A stretch of DNA of 64,000 bases, taken from NCBI RefSeq assembly GCF_005222815.1, contig NZ_STGB01000001.1, positions 124,001-188,000 of the forward strand, in the 5' to 3' direction. Numbering within the stretch: position 1 is the stretch's first letter; each line of letters starts with the position of its first letter. This stretch comes from Roseomonas sp. AR75 (GTDB taxonomy: Bacteria; Pseudomonadota; Alphaproteobacteria; Acetobacterales; Acetobacteraceae). The notes beneath the pieces were generated by a model. That model had not been told where the DNA came from. It saw only the letters and a program-made list of their open reading frames with translations, and did not search any database. Positions 33,297 through 41,674 of this stretch are shown here, one piece after another. The translations under genes and the position numbers were made by a program.

Positions 33297-34481
33297 ATGG
33301 CCTATTTCCAGTCCAAGCCGGTCGCCGGCCGCCACTTCCTGCAGATCCCCGGCCCGACCAACGTGCCCGACCGCGTGCTGCGGGCGATGGACAACCCGAC
33401 GATGGACCATCGTGGTCCGGACTTCGGGAAGTTGGGCCACGCGGTGCTGGAGAAGGTCAAGGCGGTCTTCAAGACGAAGGGGCATGTCGTGATCTACCCG
33501 GCTTCCGGCACCGGGGCGTGGGAGGCGGCGCTGGTCAACACGCTCTCGCCCGGTGACCGCGTGCTGATGTGCGAAACCGGCTGGTTTGCGCATCTCTGGC
33601 ACGAGATGGCGACCCGGCTGCAGCTCGTTCCCGACTACATCCGCACCGACTGGCGCCGCGGCGCCGACGTGGCGGCGATCGAGGCGAAGCTGCGCGAGGA
33701 CAAGGCCAACACGATCAAGGCCGTCTGCGTGGTCCACAACGAGACCAGCACCGGCTGCACCAGCCGCATCGACGAGGTGCGCAACGCGATGGACGCCGCC
33801 GGCCACCCGGCGCTGCTGCTGGTGGACACCATCTCCTCGCTCGCCAGCATCGACTACCGGCATGACGAATGGGGCGTGGACGTCACCGTCTCCGGCTCGC
33901 AGAAGGGGCTGATGCTGCCGCCGGGCCTCAGCTTCAACGCGGTCAGCGAGAAGGCGCTGAAGGCCAGCGAGACGGCCAAGCTGCCGCGCGCCTTCTGGGA
34001 CTGGAAGCCGATGATCGCGGCCAATGCCACGGGCTACTTCCCCTACACGCCCGCCACCAACATGCTCTACGCGCTGGACACCGCCGTGGACATGCTGCTG
34101 GAGGAAGGCCTCGACAACGTGTTCCACCGCCATGATCGCCATGCCGAGGCGACGCGCCGCGCGGTGCGCCACTGGGGCTTCGAGACGCAATGCGCGGAGC
34201 CGCGGCACTACTCCAGCGCCCTCACCGCGGTGCGGCTGCCGGAAGGCCACAGCGCGAACGCGCTGCGCGCCACCATCCTCGAAAAGTTCAACATGAGCCT
34301 GGGGAACGGGCTGGGGCAGCTCAACGACCGGGTGTTCCGCATCGGCCATCTCGGTGATTTCGGCGACCTCCAGCTGGTGGGCACGCTGGGCGGGGTGGAG
34401 ATGGGGCTGCGCGCGGCGGGCATCCCGCACCAGACGGGCGGGGTGCTGGCGGCGATGGACTACCTGAACGGCAACGCGTGA
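33297..34481 (+). CDS. Class V aminotransferase, serine-glyoxylate (alanine-glyoxylate) type
   Basis: A 394-residue PLP enzyme. Family start L-Q-I-P-G-P-T-N-V-P-D-R-V-L-R-A-M is followed by D-H-R-G-P-D-F at about 37-43. The PLP Asp is in L-L-V-D-T-I-S-S and the Schiff-base Lys is Lys203 in V-S-G-S-Q-K-G-L. These match serine-glyoxylate aminotransferases of the serine cycle and photorespiration-like pathways, which make hydroxypyruvate and glycine. AAGAGGA lies upstream of ATG 33297, and TATAAT at 33210-33215 could be a -10 box. The hydroxypyruvate-type reductase at 1467-2444 and the glycolate/lactate-type dehydrogenase next door would fit the same C2/C3 chemistry, but other serine-cycle genes are not present. 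Confidence 0.88.
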   Translation: MAYFQSKPVAGRHFLQIPGPTNVPDRVLRAMDNPTMDHRGPDFGKLGHAVLEKVKAVFKTKGHVVIYPASGTGAWEAALVNTLSPGDRVLMCETGWFAHLWHEMATRLQLVPDYIRTDWRRGADVAAIEAKLREDKANTIKAVCVVHNETSTGCTSRIDEVRNAMDAAGHPALLLVDTISSLASIDYRHDEWGVDVTVSGSQKGLMLPPGLSFNAVSEKALKASETAKLPRAFWDWKPMIAANATGYFPYTPATNMLYALDTAVDMLLEEGLDNVFHRHDRHAEATRRAVRHWGFETQCAEPRHYSSALTAVRLPEGHSANALRATILEKFNMSLGNGLGQLNDRVFRIGHLGDFGDLQLVGTLGGVEMGLRAAGIPHQTGGVLAAMDYLNGNA

Positions 34482-34543
34482 TCTGATGCAAACATGATCG
34501 GGGCGGGGCTTACGCCCGCGCCGGGCCGGGCCACTCTACGGGA

Positions 34544-35605
34544 ATGGCCCATGTCTACCTGAACCGGATCGGTACCGCCGTGCCCCGCCATGAGGTGCAC
34601 GGCGCCTTCCGCGCCTTCGCCGGGGCGCGCGTGCGGGACTGCGACCGCGCGCTGTTCGCCCGGATGGATGCGCGGGCCGGCATCGATCGGCGTTGGTCCG
34701 TGCTGGAGCCCGCCGCACCCGAAGGCAGCGGCACAAGCTGCGGCTTCTACCGATCGGGCGCCGCCTTCCCGACCACCCGCACCCGCATGGCCCGCTACGA
34801 GGCGGAGGCGCCGGCGCTGGCGGACCACGCGCTGGCCGATCTCGGCTTCGCGGCGGAGGCACCGCGGGTGACGCATCTGGTGGTCGCCACCTGCACCGGC
34901 TTCGTCGCGCCGTTCCTCGACCGCCACCTGGTGGAGCGCCACGGCGTGACGCGGGAGGTGGAGCGCACGCTGATCGGCTTCATGGGCTGCCAGGCCGCCA
35001 TCAACGCGCTGAAGGCCGCCTGGCACATCGTGCGCAGCGATCCCGGCGCTCGCGTGCTGGTGGTGTGCCTGGAACTCTGCACGCTGCATCTGCAGGGCAG
35101 CAGCGCGTTGGAGCAGTTGCTGTGCTTCCTGCTGTTCGCCGATGGCTGCGCCGCCGCGATCGTCAGCGCTGAGCCCACGGGGTTGCGCATGGATGGCTTC
35201 CGCAGCGTGGTGATGCCGGAGGCCGCGGACATGATCACCTGGCGCATCGGCGATGACGGCTTCGACATGACGCTGTCCGGCCTGGTGCCGGTGACGCTGG
35301 CGCATGCGCTGCCGGATTGGCGCGCGGCGATGCTGGATGGCGCAGCGGTGGAGGATGTGGACCTATGGGCCGTGCATCCCGGCGGGCGCAGCATCCTGGA
35401 TGCCGTGGAGCACGGTCTGTCGCTGCACCAGGGGGCGCTGGCCGAAAGCCGGGCGGTGCTGCGCGACCATGGCAACATGTCCTCCGCCACGGTCATGTTC
35501 GTGCTCGCCGCGATGATGCGCCGCGCGCAGGCGGGACAGCGCGGCTGCGCGCTGGCCTTCGGCCCCGGCCTCTCGGCCGAGGCGATGCGCTTCCGCGCGG
35601 TGTAG
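34544..35605 (+). CDS. Type III polyketide synthase (chalcone/stilbene synthase-like)
   Basis: A 353-residue thiolase-fold synthase that would condense a CoA starter with malonyl-CoA units to an alkylpyrone, resorcinol or related polyketide. The catalytic triad is complete: Cys149 in F-M-G-C-Q-A-A, His278 in W-A-V-H-P-G-G-R-S and Asn311 in D-H-G-N-M-S-S-A-T. G-P-G-L-S near the C-terminus is also standard. The next two genes, a methyltransferase and a flavoprotein, follow with a 3-base gap and a 4-base overlap, so a tailored product is likely. The starter and chain length cannot be read from sequence. Confidence 0.9.
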   Translation: MAHVYLNRIGTAVPRHEVHGAFRAFAGARVRDCDRALFARMDARAGIDRRWSVLEPAAPEGSGTSCGFYRSGAAFPTTRTRMARYEAEAPALADHALADLGFAAEAPRVTHLVVATCTGFVAPFLDRHLVERHGVTREVERTLIGFMGCQAAINALKAAWHIVRSDPGARVLVVCLELCTLHLQGSSALEQLLCFLLFADGCAAAIVSAEPTGLRMDGFRSVVMPEAADMITWRIGDDGFDMTLSGLVPVTLAHALPDWRAAMLDGAAVEDVDLWAVHPGGRSILDAVEHGLSLHQGALAESRAVLRDHGNMSSATVMFVLAAMMRRAQAGQRGCALAFGPGLSAEAMRFRAV

Positions 35606-35608
35606 GCC

Positions 35609-36289
35609 ATGCCGCGCATCCTGGCCGCGGAGATCATGGACGATCCCGGACAGTCCGAGGCGGATTTCCGCGCGGCGCTGGACGGGCTGGAGACGCTCAA
35701 CCGCATTACCTTCGCGCATGCGCCGCTCCGCCGCTTCCTGGACGAGGTCGTGGCGGAGAGCGGCGCGACGTCGCTTTCGCTGCTGGATGTCGGGGCGGGC
35801 GGCGGCGATGCGCTGCGCGCGGCAGCGGCCTGGGGCAGGGCGCGCGGCGTCGCGCTTGATCTGTGGGGGCTGGATCGCAGCCCCTGGGCGGAGCGGCATG
35901 CAATGGAGCGTGGCACGCCGGCGCGCTGGATCACCAGCGACCTGTTCGACCTGCCCGCCGAACGCCGCTTCGACGTGGTGATGTGCAGCCTGTTCGCGCA
36001 TCACCTGGACGATCCGACGCTGGTGCGCTTCCTGCGCTGGCTGCCGGCGCATGCCGCGCGAAGTTGGCTGATCCTGGACCTGCACCGCCATCGCGTGCCC
36101 TGGGCGGCGGTCTGGGCGGGCACGCGTCTGATGCGGATGCATCCGATGGTCAGCCATGACGGGCCTATCTCCGTGATGCGCGGCTTCACCCGCGCGGACT
36201 GGCGGCGGCTGCTGGAGGAGGCGAGCGTGGCGGCGGAGGTCCGCTGGGTGCTGCCGTTCCGCTGGGCGGTGACGGGGCGCGGGGGATGA
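35609..36289 (+). CDS. Class I SAM-dependent methyltransferase, PKS-associated
   Basis: A 226-residue methyltransferase. Motif I is L-L-D-V-G-A-G-G-G-D at about 58-67, followed by an acidic residue after the second strand (W-G-L-D-R-S-P) and V-M-C-S-L-F-A-H-H-L-D-D (motif for strand 4). It probably methylates the polyketide or a pathway intermediate; O- versus C-methylation cannot be decided. It begins three bases after the type III PKS and its stop overlaps the flavoprotein ATG, so the three are one operon. The L-D-L-H-R-H segment and basic C-terminal half are typical of this small PKS-linked group. Confidence 0.85.
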   Translation: MPRILAAEIMDDPGQSEADFRAALDGLETLNRITFAHAPLRRFLDEVVAESGATSLSLLDVGAGGGDALRAAAAWGRARGVALDLWGLDRSPWAERHAMERGTPARWITSDLFDLPAERRFDVVMCSLFAHHLDDPTLVRFLRWLPAHAARSWLILDLHRHRVPWAAVWAGTRLMRMHPMVSHDGPISVMRGFTRADWRRLLEEASVAAEVRWVLPFRWAVTGRGG

Positions 36290-37350
36290 GCGGCGCGGCG
36301 ATCGTCGGCGGCGGCCCGGCCGGCGCTGCGGCAGCGATTGCCCTGGCCCGCGCCGGGCTGCGGCCGCGCCTGCTGGAACGCGACGCTGTCGCGCAGGAGA
36401 AGGTCTGCGGCGAGTTCCTGGCCGAGGATGCGGCGCGCGGGCTGGCGGAACTCGGCCTCGATCTGGTGGCGCTCGGCGCGCTGCCCTTGCGCCGTGCGAT
36501 CTTCGCCGCCGGGCGCGCGACGGCGGAGATCAAGCTGCCCTTCGCCGCCTGGAGCCTGCCGCGCGCGCGCCTGGACGCGGCGCTGCTGGAGGCCGCGGCT
36601 GCAGCCGGTGCCTGGGTGGAGATGGGCATGGCCGTGGCCGAAGCGGTGCCGGACGGTTCCGGCTGGGCCTTGCGACTAGCTGATGGCACCGCGCTGCACG
36701 CGCCGGCGCTGGTGCTCGCCACCGGCAAGCATGAACTGCGCGGCCTGCGGCGCGCCGCGCAGGGCGGCGCGCTCGGGCTGAAGCTGGTGCTGCAGGGGGC
36801 GGCGCCAGACGCCGCCGTGACGCTGCTGGTCTGCCCGGGCGGCTATGCCGGGCTGCAGCCACGGCCCGATGGCGGCGCCAATCTCTGCGCCGCGCTCGAT
36901 CCGCATGCGGCGGGCGTCGCCGCGGCGGCGCGATCGGCCGAGGCCTTCGTGGCGCATGTCGCACAGGGCTCGGAGCTGGCGGCGCGGCTGCTCGGTGCGA
37001 TGCGGCCGGCCATGGCGCGACCCTTGGCGGTGGCCGGAATTCCCTATGGCTTCCTGCATCGCGGGGATGGGCCGTTCCGCGTCGGCGACCAGGCGGCCGT
37101 GATCCCCTCCTTCTGCGGCGATGGCGTCGCGATGGCCTTGCGCTCGGGCCTGCGGGCCGCGCAGGCACTGCGCGCGGGCGTGACGGCGCCGGCGCATCAC
37201 GCGGCCTTCGCCGCGGATATCGCGGGCGGCATGCGTATCGCGCGTGGCGTCTCCGCCGCGGCGCTGCGCGCGCCGTCGGTCATGATCGCGGGGCTGCGGC
37301 TGTTCCCGGGGCTCGCGGGCTTGGCCGCGCGCAGGACGCGCCTGGGCTAG
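36286..37350 (+). CDS. FAD-dependent oxidoreductase, PKS-associated (geranylgeranyl-reductase/monooxygenase-like)
   Basis: A 354-residue flavoprotein. The N-terminal dinucleotide fold is G-A-A-I-V-G-G-G-P-A-G-A-A-A-A-I at the very start, then V-C-G-E-F-L, which resembles the substrate-side motif of the geranylgeranyl reductase and halogenase/UbiH relatives, and a late G-D-Q-A-A-V-I-P-S-F-C-G-D-G-V-A-M-A (FAD-binding GD motif). It could hydroxylate or reduce the polyketide. Its ATG overlaps the methyltransferase stop, and its own stop overlaps that of the convergent PrpD-like gene, so no terminator separates them. Confidence 0.85.
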   Translation: MSGAAIVGGGPAGAAAAIALARAGLRPRLLERDAVAQEKVCGEFLAEDAARGLAELGLDLVALGALPLRRAIFAAGRATAEIKLPFAAWSLPRARLDAALLEAAAAAGAWVEMGMAVAEAVPDGSGWALRLADGTALHAPALVLATGKHELRGLRRAAQGGALGLKLVLQGAAPDAAVTLLVCPGGYAGLQPRPDGGANLCAALDPHAAGVAAAARSAEAFVAHVAQGSELAARLLGAMRPAMARPLAVAGIPYGFLHRGDGPFRVGDQAAVIPSFCGDGVAMALRSGLRAAQALRAGVTAPAHHAAFAADIAGGMRIARGVSAAALRAPSVMIAGLRLFPGLAGLAARRTRLG

Positions 37351-38723
37351 GTTGCGGCCAGGCTGTTGAGCACCGTGGCCGCATCCTCCTGCGCGTCGAG
37401 CGCCAGCAGCGTCTCCACCGCCTGTTCCGCCCGGCTCGCCGGCAGCACGCCCTGCACATTGGCCAGGAACTTCGCCACGATGTCCTCGCGCGTCATCGGG
37501 TTGGCGCGGGTGCCGCGCATGTCCTCGATCACATGTGTCAGCACGCGGCCGTCCTTCATGTGCAGCGTCACGCTGCCGCCGGAGCGCGAGGCGACCGTGG
37601 CGGGATCGTCCTCATGCAGCACGCTGTCGGCCAGTGCGTTGATCACGGGGTCGCGCAGTGCGTCCTCGGCATAGGCGCTCTTGTCCATGCGGCCGCGCAC
37701 CAGCGCTTCCGCCACGGTGTGCTGCAGGCTGATGCGGCCATGCCAGGTGGTGGCGGGGCGGCGCTTGTCCTCCACCGGCTCGCAGACGGTCGCGAAGGAG
37801 CGGCGGCCGATGCGGCAGACCACCTGCGCGATGTCCTGCGGCCGCACGCCATGGCGTTCGCGCAGCTCCAGCGCGCAGGCGATGTGCGGGATCATGGTGA
37901 AGGCGCAGGGATGCAGCTTGGAGGCGATGTTCAGCACTTCCCATCGCTCGCCCAGCTGGTCGCACAACGCGTCGAAGCGCAGGTCGTCGCGGCCCTGGAC
38001 ATGGCTGCGGAACCAGCCGAAGCGTCCGTCATAAACCGTGCGCGGGCCGGAGATGCCGGCCTCGGCCAGCGCCATCGCGCGCATCGCGCCGGTCGCGGCC
38101 ATGCCGACATGCATCATCTTGGTCGAGCTGCCATCCTCGAAGGAGGCGTTGATCCCCGCGGAGAGGCTGCCCGCTGCGCCGATCGCATCGGCAATCAGCG
38201 GTGCCGCATGGCCGCGCAGCTTCGCCAGGGCATACACGCCGCCGAAGCCGCCGAAGACCGCGGTGGGATGGAAGCCGAGCGTGTGCAGCCGGACCGGCGT
38301 GACGAGGCCGAGCCGGCAGGTCAGCTCGCCGCCCGTCAGCACGGCCAGGATCAGCGCGCGACCCGTGACGCGACGGCGATGGCATTCGGGGAACGCGACG
38401 GAGACGACCGGGGCGGTGGGATGGATGAAGCTCTCGATATGCGTGTCGTCGAATTCCAGCACGGCGGAGAGCACGCCGTTGACGAAGGCGGCTGCCATCG
38501 GCGCGACATTCTCGGCCTCGCCCAGGATGCGCGCGCCGCTTCCCTGGTCCAGCGCGAGCGCGGCACGGCGCGCCTGGGCAACCAGCGGGACCTCGCGCGC
38601 GGCGAGCATGACGCCGATGAGGTCGAGGATGCGCAGCGTCGTGCTCTCGACGACCGTGCTCGGCACGCGCTCGAAGGTCAGGCCGGTCGCCCATTCGGCA
38701 ACGCGAAGGCTGAGCCCGCTCAC
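37347..38723 (-). CDS. MmgE/PrpD family protein (2-methylcitrate dehydratase-like)
   Basis: A 458-residue protein of the MmgE/PrpD fold, which includes 2-methylcitrate, cis-aconitate and iminodisuccinate-processing enzymes. Typical segments are visible: F-V-N-G-V-L-S-A-V-L-E-F-D-D-T-H early on, H-P-T-A-P-V-V-S-V-A, the G-F-H-P-T-A-V-F-G-G-F-G block and a C-terminal domain with K-L-H-P-C-A-F. Distant members catalyse dehydration without a metal. It overlaps the TTT binding protein upstream by four bases (ATGA), so a hydroxy- or tricarboxylic acid is a likely substrate. No citrate synthase or aconitase is nearby, so the methylcitrate cycle is not supported. Confidence 0.85.
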   Translation of the reverse strand: MSGLSLRVAEWATGLTFERVPSTVVESTTLRILDLIGVMLAAREVPLVAQARRAALALDQGSGARILGEAENVAPMAAAFVNGVLSAVLEFDDTHIESFIHPTAPVVSVAFPECHRRRVTGRALILAVLTGGELTCRLGLVTPVRLHTLGFHPTAVFGGFGGVYALAKLRGHAAPLIADAIGAAGSLSAGINASFEDGSSTKMMHVGMAATGAMRAMALAEAGISGPRTVYDGRFGWFRSHVQGRDDLRFDALCDQLGERWEVLNIASKLHPCAFTMIPHIACALELRERHGVRPQDIAQVVCRIGRRSFATVCEPVEDKRRPATTWHGRISLQHTVAEALVRGRMDKSAYAEDALRDPVINALADSVLHEDDPATVASRSGGSVTLHMKDGRVLTHVIEDMRGTRANPMTREDIVAKFLANVQGVLPASRAEQAVETLLALDAQEDAATVLNSLAAT

Positions 38724-39703
38724 TCCGCGCGGATCGCGGCGGCGCGGATCATGGCGCCGAACTGGCGGTTGTCCTCGCGCAGATCCTCGGCGAGCTGCTG
38801 CGGGTTGCGGAAGCTCGGCACGACGCCGATCCGGGCGAGCCGTTCCACCACGGTGGGATCGCGCAGCATGACCTCCACCGCATCGGCGATGCGCTGCACC
38901 ACCTCGTCCGGCATGCCCGGCGGCCCCATCAGCGCCTGCCAGCCGGAGGTCCGCACGCCCGGATAGCCCTGCTCGGCGAGCGTCGCGATATCCGGCAGCT
39001 GCGGCAGCCGCTGCTCGCCCACTGCCGCCAGGCCGCGCAGGCGGCCCTGTTGGACATGCGGTATCACGCCGGTGTCGATCATGAAGTCCACGTCGCCGCT
39101 CAGCATCGCCTGCACCGCGGGCGCGGACCCGCGGAAGGGGATGTGCACGGCCTGGATCCCCGCCTCCCGCAGCAGCATCTCCGTCATGACATGCAGTGTC
39201 GAGCCGATGCCGGCGGAGCCGTAGTTCAGCTTGCCCGGATTCTGCTTCGCATAGGCCACGAGCTCCGCCAGCGTCGTGACGCCGAGCGTGTTGCGCACGG
39301 CAAGCAGGCGTTGCGATTCGCTGATGTTCGCGATCGCGGTGAAGCCGTTCACGGGATCGAAGCCGACATTGCCGAGATGCGGCAGGATCGCGAAGATCGC
39401 ATTGCCCGCCAGCATGATGGTGTAGCCATCCGGCGCGGCGCGGCTGACGTTGCGCGCGGCTATGGCGCCGCCGGCGCCGCCCTGGTTCTCCACCACGACG
39501 GTGCCGCCGAGGCGGGACGCGATGCCTTCGGCTGCCAGGCGACCGACCAGGTCGCCGGTTCCGCCCGGCGCATAGGCGACGATCATGCGGATGGGGCGAT
39601 CGGGGAAGGCGGCCAGGGCCGGCGCCGGCAGCAACGCCGCGGCGAGCAGCCCGAGGCTGCGTCGCCCTAGGCGGCCCGCGGTCCGATCATCCTCCGGCTG
39701 CAT
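38720..39703 (-). CDS. TTT-family (Bug) tricarboxylate-binding protein
   Basis: Periplasmic receptor of the tripartite tricarboxylate transporter family, 327 residues. The leader has a twin arginine (G-R-R-S-L-G-L-L-A-A-A-L-L-P) and ends A-L-A. The mature start I-R-M-I-V-A-Y-A-P-G-G-T-G-D-L-V-G-R is the diagnostic Bug motif, with E-N-Q-G-G-A-G-G later and H-I-P-F-R-G-S-A-P in the middle. No TctA or TctB membrane subunit exists in the window, as is common for orphan Bug proteins, so it may use a distant transporter or act as a sensor. It is cotranscribed with the PrpD-like gene. Confidence 0.9.
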   Translation of the reverse strand: MQPEDDRTAGRLGRRSLGLLAAALLPAPALAAFPDRPIRMIVAYAPGGTGDLVGRLAAEGIASRLGGTVVVENQGGAGGAIAARNVSRAAPDGYTIMLAGNAIFAILPHLGNVGFDPVNGFTAIANISESQRLLAVRNTLGVTTLAELVAYAKQNPGKLNYGSAGIGSTLHVMTEMLLREAGIQAVHIPFRGSAPAVQAMLSGDVDFMIDTGVIPHVQQGRLRGLAAVGEQRLPQLPDIATLAEQGYPGVRTSGWQALMGPPGMPDEVVQRIADAVEVMLRDPTVVERLARIGVVPSFRNPQQLAEDLREDNRQFGAMIRAAAIRAE

Positions 39704-39781
39704 GGCACCATCCTTTCCGCAACGTTTCCTGCGCGCTGATCCTACCGGATCGTCGGGAAGGAATCGCGCGGCGCGTTGCTG

Positions 39782-39800
39782 CCTTCCGCGATACGGAATG
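39782..39800. promoter_or_regulatory. Operator-like 19-bp inverted repeat (site 1)
   Basis: CCTTCCGCGATACGGAATG has TTCCG and CGGAA arms (39784-39788, 39794-39798) around five bases. It lies between the DUF6282 stop (39816) and the TTT binding protein start (39703), at a spacing typical of an operator for the downstream gene. It resembles the sites at 41592, 47707 and 49605. Confidence 0.45.
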
Positions 39801-39815
39801 TCGGCCTGCGCGGCC

Positions 39816-40745
39816 TCAATGCGTCCGCACGCTCTCCAGGTTCAGCAGGCGCGCCGAATTCCCGCTGATGAGCTTCCGGATGTCAGTCTTCGACACCTGC
39901 TGGTCGAGCAGGATGCGCACGATCTGCCGGTAGCCCTCCACCGGGCGCGGCGAGCCGAGCAGGCCGAGGTCCGAGCAGAGGCAGGTGCGGTCCACGCCCG
40001 CGACCTCGATCAGGTGAATCAGCTCCTCCGGCGTGAACTTCTTCGACTTGCCCTCCACCCACATGCAGATGGAGTGCTCGATATGGGCACCGAGCGAGAC
40101 CAGTTCCCGGATGTCATCGTCGGTGCAGCCGATCATGTAGGTGGGGTGGTTCACCAGCATCTTCTGCACGCCGCGCCGCTTCGCCTCGGCGAAGACCTTG
40201 ATCATCTCCGCGGCATCGAGATGCCCGCCGGCGAGGATGACGTCGGCCTCCGCAATGAGGTCCAGTACCTGCTTCGTGTCGTCGGTTACCTCGCCATTCG
40301 CGTCCGTCGCGCGCAGCGGAATGGCGTCCAGCATCTTCTTCGCGGGCTTCGGGAAGTTCTTGCCGACGGTCGCGACCAGCTCCAGATGGTTCGCGGCGGA
40401 GAGCGTGGGCATCCACACGATCTTCGCGCCGAGCTTCACCGCATGGTCCACCGCATGCGGATTGATGCCGCCATTCGCGTTGTTCAGCGCGATGCCCGAG
40501 AACAGCTTCACGCCGAGTTCGGGGAACAGCTTCTCCAGCATCATCGCATGCGCGGTGCCAAGGTAGAAATGGTCCTTGTAGAGGAGTGCGGTGAACTTCG
40601 CCTCCGCCGCGTCCAGCAGCGCCTCGTGATGATCGAGCAGGCGCGGCATGGCGGCCGGGCCGGAATGGCAGTGCAGGTCTACCGCGCCGACCAGGAGCTC
40701 GGCGACCTCGGCGTCGCGGGCGGTGTCGTTCGTCGTCGTGCTCAT
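39816..40745 (-). CDS. DUF6282 family protein (amidohydrolase-like)
   Basis: A 309-residue protein resembling small metal-dependent hydrolases of the DUF6282 group. The opening V-D-L-H-C-H-S-G-P carries an H-x-H metal motif after a beta strand, and later His/Asp residues occur in A-G-G-H-L-D-A-A-E-M, N-H-P-T-Y-M and C-S-D-L-G-L-L-G, consistent with a TIM-barrel amidohydrolase. No activity has been firmly assigned to the group. AGAGGACCGC precedes the ATG at 40745. It lies between the aldolase and the TTT binding protein genes on the same strand, so a role in handling the imported acid is plausible. Confidence 0.78.
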   Translation of the reverse strand: MSTTTNDTARDAEVAELLVGAVDLHCHSGPAAMPRLLDHHEALLDAAEAKFTALLYKDHFYLGTAHAMMLEKLFPELGVKLFSGIALNNANGGINPHAVDHAVKLGAKIVWMPTLSAANHLELVATVGKNFPKPAKKMLDAIPLRATDANGEVTDDTKQVLDLIAEADVILAGGHLDAAEMIKVFAEAKRRGVQKMLVNHPTYMIGCTDDDIRELVSLGAHIEHSICMWVEGKSKKFTPEELIHLIEVAGVDRTCLCSDLGLLGSPRPVEGYRQIVRILLDQQVSKTDIRKLISGNSARLLNLESVRTH

Positions 40746-40767
40746 GCGGTCCTCTCGGAAGAATGGA

Positions 40768-41550
40768 TCAGGCGGCGCCGAGGCTGCGGAGATCCGCCAG
40801 CGCCCTGGCCGCGGCCTGCTTCATCAGGCCCTGGTCGGAGGAATAGACGAAGGCGGTGGCGCCCACGCCGCGAAGCCACTCGGCTTCCTTCATCCCGCCG
40901 ACGAAGACCATCACAGGCTTGCCGGCGCGCTTCGCCGCGGCGGCGATGCGGTCCACTGCGTCGCGGATCTGCGGCGCGTCATTGGTCGGCGCGCCCATCG
41001 CGGCGGTCAGGTCGCCGCGACCGATGAAGAGGGCGTCGATCCCCTCGGTGGCGGCGATGGCGTCGATCTCGTCCAGTGCCTCGGGGTCCTCGATCTGCGC
41101 GACCACCGTGGCTGCAGCGTCGGCGGCTTCGATGTAGTCCCACATCTTCCCGCCGCCATAGCCCGCGGCGCGGATCGAGCCGGAATAGCCGCGCCTGCCG
41201 CCCTTGTACCGGCAGGCGGCCGCCACCTGCCGCGCGAGCGCGGCGCTGGCGACATGCGGCACCAGCACGCCGGCCGCGCCGCAATCGAGCACCGAGAGCA
41301 GGTGATGCGGCTGCGCGCTCTGAACCCGCACCAGCCCGGCGGCGCCGGTCGCCCGTGCGGCGAAGAGCGCGGCGTCAGTGGATTGGCGGTCGAAGGGCGA
41401 GTGCTCCTCGTCCACGATCAGGAAGTCGAAGCCGAGCATGCCCAGGATCTCCGCCCCGTGCAGCGTTGGCGTCTTCAGGAAGCTGCCAGCGAGGATGTCG
41501 CCGCGCAGCAGCCTGGCGCGGAAGCTGTCGGGGGAGGGGGAAGGGACCAT
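40768..41550 (-). CDS. HpcH/HpaI aldolase / citrate lyase family protein
   Basis: A 260-residue class II-type aldolase of the phosphoenolpyruvate/pyruvate superfamily. It shows G-S-F-L-K-T-P-T-L-H near the start, F-D-F-L-I-V-D-E-E-H-S-P-F-D (metal and substrate residues), V-R-V-Q, G-V-L-V-P-H-V-A-S and I-G-R-G-D-L-T-A-A-M-G. Enzymes of this type reversibly split 2-keto-3-deoxy acids or 4-hydroxy-2-oxo acids into pyruvate and an aldehyde. It is the first gene of the minus-strand group running through DUF6282 to the TTT binding protein and PrpD-like gene, diverging from an IclR regulator with an operator-like palindrome between. Confidence 0.87.
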   Translation of the reverse strand: MVPSPSPDSFRARLLRGDILAGSFLKTPTLHGAEILGMLGFDFLIVDEEHSPFDRQSTDAALFAARATGAAGLVRVQSAQPHHLLSVLDCGAAGVLVPHVASAALARQVAAACRYKGGRRGYSGSIRAAGYGGGKMWDYIEAADAAATVVAQIEDPEALDEIDAIAATEGIDALFIGRGDLTAAMGAPTNDAPQIRDAVDRIAAAAKRAGKPVMVFVGGMKEAEWLRGVGATAFVYSSDQGLMKQAAARALADLRSLGAA

Positions 41551-41591
41551 CCGGACGTTCCCAGGTTGCGCCGGTTTGACCGCGGCTATCG

Positions 41592-41610
41592 TGTTCCGCT
41601 ACTGGGAACA
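41592..41610. promoter_or_regulatory. Operator-like 19-bp inverted repeat (site 2)
   Basis: TGTTCCGCTACTGGGAACA, arms TGTTCC and GGAACA around seven bases, sits midway between the divergent aldolase (41550) and IclR (41675) genes. This is the expected place for autoregulation and control of the aldolase group by the adjacent IclR protein. Confidence 0.6.
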
Positions 41611-41674
41611 GGCATTTGATATTCAGAACACCCGCCGGTCCGAAGTCAAGGCCGCCGGCCAGCAGGAGCGATGC

